Below are positions 26,756-34,625 of a DNA stretch of 42,912 nt, one piece after another (the stretch's first letter is position 1; each line of letters begins with the position of its first letter). The translations under genes were made by a program, and so were the position numbers. The DNA is from Anammoximicrobium sp032229885 (lineage in GTDB: Bacteria; Planctomycetota; Planctomycetia; Pirellulales; Pirellulaceae): assembly GCA_032229885.1 (NCBI GenBank), contig JAVYAJ010000144.1:1-42912 (forward strand), given 5' to 3'. Under the pieces are notes generated by a model that saw nothing but the letters and a program-made list of their open reading frames with translations, was not told the DNA's origin and ran no database searches.

Positions 26756-28219
26756 ATGAGCGATCCAGTCAAATTGACCACGACCGTCGGCGCGCCCGTT
26801 CCCGACAATCAGAACGTCCTCACGGCCGGGCCGCGGGGGCCGATGCTGCTGCAGGACGTCTGGTTCCTGGAAAAGCTCGCCCATTTCGACCGCGAGGTCA
26901 TTCCCGAGCGGCGAATGCACGCCAAAGGTTCCGGCGCGTATGGCACGTTCACCGTGACGCATGACATAACGCGATATTCGAAAGCCAAAGTCTTCTCGGC
27001 GGTGGGCAAAAAGACCGAGGTGTTCGTACGGTTCTCGACGGTGGCCGGCGAACGCGGCGCGGCGGATGCCGAGCGGGATATTCGCGGATTTGCCGTCAAA
27101 TTCTATACCGAACAGGGCAACTGGGATCTGGTCGGCAACAATACGCCCGTGTTTTTCCTGCGAGATCCGCTCAAGTTTCCCGATTTGAACCACGCGGTCA
27201 AACGCGACCCGCGCACCAATCTGCGGAGCGCACAAAACAACTGGGACTTCTGGACGTCGCTGCCCGAGGCGCTGCACCAGGTGACGATCGTCATGAGCGA
27301 TCGCGGGATCCCCGCGACCTATCGCCACATGCACGGATTCGGCAGCCACACATTCAGCCTAATCAATGGCCAGAACGAGCGGTATTGGGTCAAGTTCCAT
27401 CTCAAGTCCCAGCAGGGCATACGCAACTTGACGGACGAACAGGCCGCAGAGTTGGTAGGCAGAGATCGCGAAAGCCATCAGCGCGACTTGTTTGAGAGTA
27501 TCGAACGAGGCGACTTTCCCCGCTGGACGATGTCCATTCAGGTCATGCCCGAGCGGGAGGCGGCAACCTGTCCGTACCATCCGTTCGATCTGACCAAAGT
27601 CTGGTTCCACAGGGACTATCCGTTGATCGAAGTCGGGGTTCTCGAGCTGAATCGCAACCCGGAAAACTATTTCGCCGAAGTCGAACAATCCGCCTTCAAC
27701 CCCGCGAACATCGTCCCCGGAATCGGTTTTTCCCCGGACAAGATGTTGCAGGGACGGCTGTTCTCGTACGGCGACGCGCAGCGCTATCGACTGGGAGTGA
27801 ACCATCACCTGATCCCGGTCAATGCCCCGCGCTGCGCCGCGCACAGCTATCATCGCGACGGCGCGATGCGGGTGGATGGCAACCACGGAGGGACGCTGGG
27901 CTATGAACCCAACAGCTACGGCCAGTGGCAGGAACAACCCGAGTTCCATGAACCGCCGTTGGCGCTGGATGGAGCGGCGGCTCATTGGGACCATCGCGAG
28001 GACAACGATTATTTCACCCAGCCGGGCTTGCTGTTCCGCTTGATGAGCGCCGCCCAGCAGCAACTCCTGTTCGACAACACAGCCCGCTCGATCGGCGACG
28101 CGCCGCGGGAGATCCAGCTCCGCCATATCCAGCACTGCCTGTGCGCCGATCCGGATTACGGTCAGGGCGTGGCGCGGGCGCTGGGCATTGCGTCGGACGA
28201 AATCCCCGACGCCGTCTGA
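26756..28219 (+). CDS. katA: Catalase (monofunctional haem catalase)
   Basis: The 487-aa product breaks hydrogen peroxide down to water and oxygen in the cytoplasm. The length fits small-subunit catalases. The distal histidine is His55 in VIPERRMHAKGSGAYGTF, the distal asparagine is Asn128 in GNNTPVFFLRDP, and the proximal haem ligand is Tyr338 in RLFSYGDAQRYRLG. All catalytic residues are present, so the enzyme should be active. The ATG at 26756 has AAGGGAG about ten bases upstream. The 410-bp upstream region contains a low-complexity tract but no clear PerR or OxyR box. The gene follows the redox module on the same strand, though the gap suggests its own promoter. Confidence 0.97.
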   Translation: MSDPVKLTTTVGAPVPDNQNVLTAGPRGPMLLQDVWFLEKLAHFDREVIPERRMHAKGSGAYGTFTVTHDITRYSKAKVFSAVGKKTEVFVRFSTVAGERGAADAERDIRGFAVKFYTEQGNWDLVGNNTPVFFLRDPLKFPDLNHAVKRDPRTNLRSAQNNWDFWTSLPEALHQVTIVMSDRGIPATYRHMHGFGSHTFSLINGQNERYWVKFHLKSQQGIRNLTDEQAAELVGRDRESHQRDLFESIERGDFPRWTMSIQVMPEREAATCPYHPFDLTKVWFHRDYPLIEVGVLELNRNPENYFAEVEQSAFNPANIVPGIGFSPDKMLQGRLFSYGDAQRYRLGVNHHLIPVNAPRCAAHSYHRDGAMRVDGNHGGTLGYEPNSYGQWQEQPEFHEPPLALDGAAAHWDHREDNDYFTQPGLLFRLMSAAQQQLLFDNTARSIGDAPREIQLRHIQHCLCADPDYGQGVARALGIASDEIPDAV

Positions 28220-28363
28220 ACAGGACATCCGGAAAACGCCTCGTTTCGCCCAAGGATTAACGTCCGATCCGTGTAGAATGAGCGGATCGGATTTCGCCCC
28301 GCGGCACTGTCAACGATGGCCAGCCAGCAGCGCCCGCCTCGCCTCGAACAGGAGATTTCACCC

Positions 28364-31003
28364 ATGCTACGCCTTGCGACCTCGCCCGCGCCGCTGCGCC
28401 ATTTTCTGGCAACCGCCGTCGGACTGATCGCCTTCGTCACCGCCCGCCTGGAAACCGACCGCGTGCAGGCGGCCGATCCGCCGGCGCCGTCGCCCGCGAG
28501 CGTGAGCGTTTTTGACTTCGAGACCGATGCCGAGATCGGCCTCTGGCACGACGAACGGCGGACGACGCTGGGCGGCGGCAAGAGCCTGGAGCGCGTCCCG
28601 CGATTCGTCACGTCGGGAGCGTCCTCGCTGCTGTTCCGCTCGCCCGCCTGGAAGCAAGGCCAGGCCGAGTGGCCAGCGTTCGAATGCCGGCCGCCCGTCA
28701 CGGATTGGACCGGATTCGATCGGCTGGTGTTCGACGTGACCAACGCCTCGGGCGCGGTGCAGCATCTGGGTCTGTTCATTTCGGATTCCCAAAAGCCGAC
28801 GCGGCATGGACTCGCGTATGGCCAGAAGCTGGAACCTCGCAGTCATACGCGGGTGGTCCTCGACTTGGCCAAAGGGCTGACGGACAGAAAGCTCGATCCG
28901 GCCGACATCCATGTCATGCACTTCTTCACCGAACGGCCGCCGACGGAATTGATCCTCTATATCGATGGCGTCCGTCTGCTGAAAACCGGCCAGCCGCTGC
29001 CGCCGCTGCCGGACGGATTCCTGACGGATTTCGCGGCGCTGCAAGCCACCGCGATCACCGAGTTGCGAACCGCCGTCGATGCCCGCGCACAACGGCTGCG
29101 ACAGGCCGCGGCGGCGATCACCACGGTCGGTGATTGGCTCAAAGAATCACTCGCCGCGTTAGCCGGAAAACTGGATGCGCTGGACGTTCGGGCGCGTCAA
29201 GGCGGCGCCGCGGCGTTAGACCTGCCGCGCGATCTAAAGGCGCTGCGCGACCAGCTCGATCGTCTGGAGGCCCTGACGAACCTGCGGGTTGCATTCGAGC
29301 CGATGCGCACCGCGATTCAACCGCCCGACGCGCCGCGCAGCGACGTTGTCCTCGGCCTGGCGACCAGCATGGAGAAAGTATTGCCGCGGTGCGAATTGAC
29401 GCCGCTGAAGCTCGAAACGCAAGTCGCCGTGTCGCTCGCGCGGGGCGAGCGCGAGTCCGTTCAGCTTGTATTGATTCCCTGCCGCGCGGACCTCAAACAA
29501 ATTCGAGTCCAGGCCACGGATCTGCGCGCCGCCGACGGCGCCGTGTTGAGTGCCCAGCAGGTGAAAGCGCCGCCCATGGGTTATGTCGAGACACGCACGA
29601 CGCCCCCCTATGGATCCTCGTGCGTCGGCTGGTGGCCCGATCCGATCCTCGAGTTCCTGTCGGCGGCCGATGTCGCGCGCGGCGACGCCCAATCGTTCTG
29701 GGTGCGCGTCCACGCGCCGCGCGACCAAGCCGCGGGCGAATACCGCGGCCGGTTGCAGATCCACTGCGCAGACGGGCCGCTGTTCGACCTCGAGTTGAAG
29801 GTTCGCGTGTACGCGTTCGCCGTCCCCAAAAGTTCGCCGTTGCCGTTGGCCGTGACCTTTGGGCCTCACGATCATCCCACGGCTGCCACCCGCGACGAAC
29901 AGACCGCGTGGCGCAGCGAGCCGGACTATCCGATCAACGCCTGGAAGAAGCATCGATTGCAATGGGCCGATTTCTTGGCCGACTACTATCTGACCTACGA
30001 CAGTCTGTACACGAACGCGGGGCCCGACTTCGAGGCGATCCAGCGGCTGCACCGACAAGGCCGGTTGGGATGCTTCAATCTCGGTTACTACGGCCCCTGC
30101 GGCGCGAGCGACGATGCGATCGCCAAGTGGAAACAGGGAACACTGACCCGACTGCGGCGGCAGTACGAGCAGGCCAAGGCGTTGGGCCTACTGGATCATG
30201 CCTACATCTACGGCTGCGACGAGAACCCCCGCGAGACGTTTCCCGATGTTCAGCGGGCGGCCGCCATGTTGAAGGCCGAGTTTCCCGACGTCCTGGTGAT
30301 GACCACCACCTATGACCATAGCTATGGCCAGGACACGGAAATCAAGGCCATCGATGCGTGGTGCCCGTTGACGCCGCGCTTCGATCCTGCCAACGTCGCC
30401 GTCGCGCGGGCCGCGGGACGGTCCGTGTGGTGGTACATCTGTTGCGGTCCGCACCACCCGCCGGCCAATATGTTCATCGAGTACCCGGCGATCGAGGGCC
30501 GCTTGCTGATGGGGCCGATGACGGCCAAGTACCGTCCCGACGGGTTTTTGTACTACCAGATCAGCATCTGGAACTCGCGGCGGCCGATCACCGCGGGGCC
30601 GCTGACGGATTGGGATCCGCGCAGTTGGACCAGCTATCACGGCGACGGCTCGTGGACATGCGTCGGCCCGGATGGAACGCCGCTGCCCACGATCCGGCTC
30701 GAGAACTTCCGCGACGGGCTCGAGGATTACGCGTATTTTTGTCTGCTCGAGCACCTGGTGCGCCAGGTGGAATCCGCCCCCGGCGGGCCGACCGCCGCGC
30801 AGCAAGCCTGGCTGACCGAAGCCCGGGCGGCGCTGCCGGTGCCCGAGACGTTGGTCAAGAGCATCGGCGAGTACTCGCGAGATCCGGCGCAGGTGTACGC
30901 ATACCGCAATCGGCTGGCCGAGTTGATCGAGCGAGCCGGCGTCCCGGACGCCGACCCGTGGGCCGGTCGCGCGGGCACTAGCGCTCTGTCAGCCGTGCGC
31001 TGA
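28364..31003 (+). CDS. Exported GH123 (DUF4091) glycosidase-like protein
   Basis: The 879-aa product has a signal peptide (hydrophobic stretch about residues 14-26, cleavage after VQA). An N-terminal beta-sandwich, probably carbohydrate-binding, opens with VSVFDFETDAEIGLWHDERR. A helical linker lies around residues 225-330. The C-terminal half is a GH123/DUF4091 barrel with YGSSCVGWWPDPIL, GCFNLGYYGPCGASDD and YIYGCDENPRETFPDVQRAA. GH123 enzymes use an adjacent Asp-Glu pair with substrate-assisted catalysis, and here Asp619-Glu620 in YGCDENP fits that pair. The characterised members cleave beta-N-acetylgalactosamine from glycans; substrate here is only inferred. The ATG at 28364 is preceded by AGGAGA. 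It may be transcribed with katA (gap 144 bp). Confidence 0.85.
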   Translation: MLRLATSPAPLRHFLATAVGLIAFVTARLETDRVQAADPPAPSPASVSVFDFETDAEIGLWHDERRTTLGGGKSLERVPRFVTSGASSLLFRSPAWKQGQAEWPAFECRPPVTDWTGFDRLVFDVTNASGAVQHLGLFISDSQKPTRHGLAYGQKLEPRSHTRVVLDLAKGLTDRKLDPADIHVMHFFTERPPTELILYIDGVRLLKTGQPLPPLPDGFLTDFAALQATAITELRTAVDARAQRLRQAAAAITTVGDWLKESLAALAGKLDALDVRARQGGAAALDLPRDLKALRDQLDRLEALTNLRVAFEPMRTAIQPPDAPRSDVVLGLATSMEKVLPRCELTPLKLETQVAVSLARGERESVQLVLIPCRADLKQIRVQATDLRAADGAVLSAQQVKAPPMGYVETRTTPPYGSSCVGWWPDPILEFLSAADVARGDAQSFWVRVHAPRDQAAGEYRGRLQIHCADGPLFDLELKVRVYAFAVPKSSPLPLAVTFGPHDHPTAATRDEQTAWRSEPDYPINAWKKHRLQWADFLADYYLTYDSLYTNAGPDFEAIQRLHRQGRLGCFNLGYYGPCGASDDAIAKWKQGTLTRLRRQYEQAKALGLLDHAYIYGCDENPRETFPDVQRAAAMLKAEFPDVLVMTTTYDHSYGQDTEIKAIDAWCPLTPRFDPANVAVARAAGRSVWWYICCGPHHPPANMFIEYPAIEGRLLMGPMTAKYRPDGFLYYQISIWNSRRPITAGPLTDWDPRSWTSYHGDGSWTCVGPDGTPLPTIRLENFRDGLEDYAYFCLLEHLVRQVESAPGGPTAAQQAWLTEARAALPVPETLVKSIGEYSRDPAQVYAYRNRLAELIERAGVPDADPWAGRAGTSALSAVR

Positions 31004-31420
31004 TGGATCGAGCCGTTTCAATGTGATGCGGGCATCGGCAGTGGTAAATTGCCAGTCGATTTTCGCGCCGTTGGTATTGCGATCCCGTTCCCAAGCAGCG
31101 ACTTCGCGGGTCATCTTTTCTTTGCAGTCGATACGGCGGTCCAGGCGTTGGCGGGAGAGAATGCTCAATTCTGTCTCGGCCATATTCAGCCAACTGCCGT
31201 GTTTGGGCGTGTGGTGGATTTCCAAACGTGAGGCCAGCGAACGCGCCGTTGCCGGATCAGACGCCTCGTAAAGGCTGCCGATGGTGTGCGTGTTGAGATT
31301 GTCCATCACCAGCACCACAAGGGCTGCCTCCGGGTAGACCGTCAACAGGAGATCGTGGATGAAATGAGCCCAATCGATTTTCGTTCGTCGGTCCGTCAAA
31401 TGTACCGTTCGCTTGCCGCC
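30989..31420 (-). pseudogene. Truncated IS630-family transposase (C-terminal part only)
   Basis: The minus strand encodes KRTVHLTDRRTKIDWAHFIH, then VLVMDNLNTHTIGSLYEA, HHTPKHGSWLNMAETELSIL and IDWQFTTADARITLKRL. This is the C-terminal half of an IS630 DDE transposase, including the second Asp (MDNLNTH) and the final Glu (LNMAETE). The N-terminal helix-turn-helix domain and first Asp are missing: upstream of about 31420 the frame stays open but no longer resembles the family. It therefore cannot be active. The 3' end overlaps the last 15 bp of the GH123-like gene in convergent orientation, so this insertion or deletion shaped the end of that locus. Confidence 0.88.
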
Positions 31421-31572
31421 GATGGCGAGCGGATTGACGGCGGAAAAACGTTGGTTTTCGGACGTGAGACCAGAACGACAGACGGGCGGGCGTCCGGCGA
31501 CGTCCGCGAAACGAAGCAGCGCGGCGGTGCGGGGGTAACCGGTCACGGGCGATCCGTCCGAAGGCTGACGGC

Positions 31573-31627
31573 CCCCGTCGAGATGTCTCCGGATGATGGC
31601 GTGACCCAGCGGGCCGTACCACGTCGG
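31573..31627 (+). repeat. 54-bp dispersed repeat, copy 2
   Basis: This is the partner of 1258-1311 (inverse orientation), with about eight mismatches over 54 bp by eye. It lies between the IS630 remnant and mutS. It is not itself clearly coding. Confidence 0.75.
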
Positions 31628-31712
31628 ATCGCGGGGCGCTGATCCCCGACGCTGGCCGTCGGGTGGTTCAGGGTAGATGGCTCAGAGAGGCGCCGCCGAT
31701 TAGCCTGACGCA

Positions 31713-31731
31713 CTCGCCGGCAAGCGGCGAG
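31713..31731. other. Hairpin upstream of mutS
   Basis: CTCGCCG at 31713-31719 and CGGCGAG at 31725-31731 form a perfect 7-bp stem around a 5-nt loop, 70 bp before the mutS start. It could lie in the leader or be an extragenic palindrome. Confidence 0.55.
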
Positions 31732-31801
31732 GATCGATTTGCGGGGCGTGGAATCCGCAGCCACTGGCCGCGTCGCCCGGTGGTTGCTACCATGCCCAGC
31801 T

Positions 31802-34417
31802 ATGGCCACTACTCCGATGATGCAGCAGTACGCGGACGCCAAGGAGATCTGCGGCGACGCCCTGTTGTTGTTCCGCATGGGCGATTTTTATGAGCTGTTC
31901 TACGAGGACGCGAAGACCGCGGCCCGCGTGCTGGGCTTGACGCTGACCAGCCGCGACAAGGGCGAAAACCCGATTCCGATGGCCGGGTTTCCGCATCATC
32001 AACTGGACAGCTACCTCGCCAAGCTGATCGCGGCCGGTTTTCGCGCCGCGGTCTGCGAGCAGGTCGAGGATCCGAAAAAAGCGCAGGGATTGGTCAAGCG
32101 CGAGGTCACTCGGCTGGTCTCGGCCGGGACGTTGACGGACGACGCGTTGCTGGATCCGCGGCAGTGCAACTATCTGGCGGCGGTCGCTTTTCCGAGTCAG
32201 CAGGACAAACGGGCGGCGGATCAGATCGGCTTGGCGTGGGCCGACTTGTCCACGGGACGGTTCTTTGCGGCGGTCGTCCCGACGCAGCAGATGGGTGATC
32301 AGTTGGCTCGAATCGCGCCGGCCGAGTGCCTGGTCAGCGACGAGGGCGCGGCGACGGTGGCCGCGGTGGCGCCCGCGCTGATGCTCACCAAGCGTCCGGC
32401 CTGGGCGTTCGCCTACGACGCCGCTCAGACGGCCCTCTCTCAGCATTTTGCCACGGCCAGCCTCGAGGGATTCGGGTTCGGCGACGACGATCGACTGGCC
32501 ATCCGCGCGGCGGGCGCCGTGCTGGACTATTTGCGCGAGACGCAGAAATCGTCGCTGCCGCACCTGGATCGACTGATTCCGTATCGGCGGGGCGCGACGT
32601 TGGAAATCGACGAGGCGACGCGCCGCAGCCTCGAGTTGACGCGGACGATCCGCGGCGGATCCCGCGACGGTTCGCTGCTGGCCGTGCTGGATCGCGCGGT
32701 CACCCCGATGGGATCGCGCCAAATGGCCGATTGGCTGGCCAATCCACTGACCGACGCCACCGCGATCGGCCGCCGGCTGGATGCGGTCGCCGAGCTGATC
32801 GAAGACGACGCGCTGCGCGGCCAGGTGCGCGATCATCTGCGGGGTGTCTACGATCTGGAACGGCTGCTGGCCCGCGTGACGACCGGACGCGCCACGCCGC
32901 GAGACCTGAGCCTGATCGGGCGCACGCTCGGCGGGCTACCCAAGTTGAAAGCCAAGATCGCGGCCCGCCGCAGCGAACTGCTGCAACGGATGGAAGCCGA
33001 CCTGGATCTCTGCCCCGAGCTGCGGGCCCGGCTGGAAACCGCCCTGAACGCCGACTGTCCGCTGGCCGCGCGGGACGGGGGCTTCATCCGCGGCGGCTTT
33101 GCCCCCGAGCTGGATCGCTTGCGCGATCTGGCCGCCGGCGGCAAACAGTGGATCGCCCAGTACCAGGCGCAAGTCGTCGCCCAATCGGGCATCCCAAACC
33201 TGAAGGTCGGTTACAACAAGGTCTTCGGCTATTATATCGAGGTCACCAACGCCCAGGGCGGCAAGGTCCCCGACACGTTCATCCGCAAACAGACGCTCAA
33301 GAACGCCGAACGGTACATCACGCCGGAGCTGAAGGAATATGAAGAGCAGGTGCTGACGGCGGACGAGCAGGCGCGCGAGTTGGAATACGAACTGTTTCTG
33401 CAATTGCGCACGGACGTGGCCGCCGAGTCCGCCCGCCTGCAGCGAACGGCTGACGTGCTGGCCCGCCTGGATGCGCTGGGCTCGTTGGCCGAACTGGCTC
33501 GGCAGCGCAACTACTGTCGACCGACGATCGTCTGTGAGCCCATCTTGGAGATCGCCGACGGGCGCCACCCGGTGCTGGACGGCATCGAGCGCGACGGCAC
33601 GTTCGTGCCCAACGATGTCCTGGCGCGGCCGGACGCCGGGATGATCCTGCTGATCACCGGACCCAACATGGCCGGCAAGAGCACTTACATCCGCCAGGTC
33701 GCCCTGCTGACGCTGATGGCGCAGATGGGCTCGTTCGTTCCCGCGCGCCAAGCGACGATCGGGATCGCCGACCGGATCTTTGCCCGGGTCGGCGCGAGCG
33801 ACGAGCTGACGCGCGGGCAGAGCACGTTCATGGTCGAAATGACCGAGACCGCGCGCATCTTGAACAACGCCACCGGCCGCAGCCTGGTGATTTTGGACGA
33901 GATCGGCCGTGGCACCAGCACCTACGACGGCGTTTCGTTGGCTTGGGCCGTGGTCGAACACATTCACGACCGGATCGGCTGCCGGACGCTGTTTGCGACG
34001 CACTATCACGAGCTGACGGATCTCGCCCGCTCGCTGGAGGGCGTAAAAAACCTGAACGTGGCCGTCAAGGAATGGGAAGACAACATCGCGTTTTTGCACA
34101 AGATCGTCGATGGCGCCGCGGACAAGAGCTATGGGATCCACGTGGCCCGGCTGGCGGGGATTCCCGGCGAGGTGAACGAACGGGCCAAACAGATCCTGGC
34201 CCAGCTCGAAACCGAGCACCTGGACGAGGACGGCCGCCCCAAGATGACCGGCAAGCGTAAACGCCGCCGCGGCGCCGAGATCCAACTGACCCTGTTCGGC
34301 CCGTCCGAACATCCGTTGCTGGACGTCATCCGCGGCCTGGACACGGACCACCTGACGCCCATCCAAGCCTGGCAACTGATCCAGCAATGGCAGCGCGAAC
34401 TGAAACCGGGCGGGTGA
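31802..34417 (+). CDS. mutS: DNA mismatch repair protein MutS
   Basis: The 871-aa product recognises base mismatches and short loops and starts methyl-independent or MutL-dependent repair. The N-terminal recognition domain includes the mismatch-wedge region LLLFRMGDFYELFYEDAKTA (Phe and Glu of the FYE motif). The C-terminal ABC ATPase has Walker A GPNMAGKST at 620-628, Walker B LVILDEIGRGTSTYDG with Asp699-Glu700, and the TLFATHYHELTDLA switch. The length is normal. The ATG at 31802 is chosen because the conserved N-terminus (TTPMMQQYADAK) starts there; the earlier in-frame ATG at 31739 runs through repeat sequence. It faces the efflux pump gene. A decayed fragment of a related mutS lies near the left edge of the window. 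Confidence 0.97.
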   Translation: MATTPMMQQYADAKEICGDALLLFRMGDFYELFYEDAKTAARVLGLTLTSRDKGENPIPMAGFPHHQLDSYLAKLIAAGFRAAVCEQVEDPKKAQGLVKREVTRLVSAGTLTDDALLDPRQCNYLAAVAFPSQQDKRAADQIGLAWADLSTGRFFAAVVPTQQMGDQLARIAPAECLVSDEGAATVAAVAPALMLTKRPAWAFAYDAAQTALSQHFATASLEGFGFGDDDRLAIRAAGAVLDYLRETQKSSLPHLDRLIPYRRGATLEIDEATRRSLELTRTIRGGSRDGSLLAVLDRAVTPMGSRQMADWLANPLTDATAIGRRLDAVAELIEDDALRGQVRDHLRGVYDLERLLARVTTGRATPRDLSLIGRTLGGLPKLKAKIAARRSELLQRMEADLDLCPELRARLETALNADCPLAARDGGFIRGGFAPELDRLRDLAAGGKQWIAQYQAQVVAQSGIPNLKVGYNKVFGYYIEVTNAQGGKVPDTFIRKQTLKNAERYITPELKEYEEQVLTADEQARELEYELFLQLRTDVAAESARLQRTADVLARLDALGSLAELARQRNYCRPTIVCEPILEIADGRHPVLDGIERDGTFVPNDVLARPDAGMILLITGPNMAGKSTYIRQVALLTLMAQMGSFVPARQATIGIADRIFARVGASDELTRGQSTFMVEMTETARILNNATGRSLVILDEIGRGTSTYDGVSLAWAVVEHIHDRIGCRTLFATHYHELTDLARSLEGVKNLNVAVKEWEDNIAFLHKIVDGAADKSYGIHVARLAGIPGEVNERAKQILAQLETEHLDEDGRPKMTGKRKRRRGAEIQLTLFGPSEHPLLDVIRGLDTDHLTPIQAWQLIQQWQRELKPGG

Positions 34418-34543
34418 GGCCGTCGCGCAGGGATGGCCAACGCAGGCCTTGGCGACGCCCCGGGCCGCATCCGTGCGAGAGTGGGGAGTCCGCGTTCGTG
34501 AGACGCCGCGTCGCGGGCTGACCATCGTCCCGCGGCGCCAACA

Positions 34544-34580
34544 CGCCGTGCGCGTGGCCAATGCGCCGTGCGCGTGGCCA
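34544..34580. repeat. 17-bp direct repeat with 20-bp period
   Basis: CGCCGTGCGCGTGGCCA occurs at 34544-34560 and 34564-34580. It lies in the 208-bp gap between the convergent mutS and efflux pump genes, where no terminator with a U-tract is seen. Confidence 0.85.
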
Positions 34581-34625
34581 TCGGCCGATCGCGAGCAAGC
34601 GTTGGCGGATACGGCTGTCGCGGCT

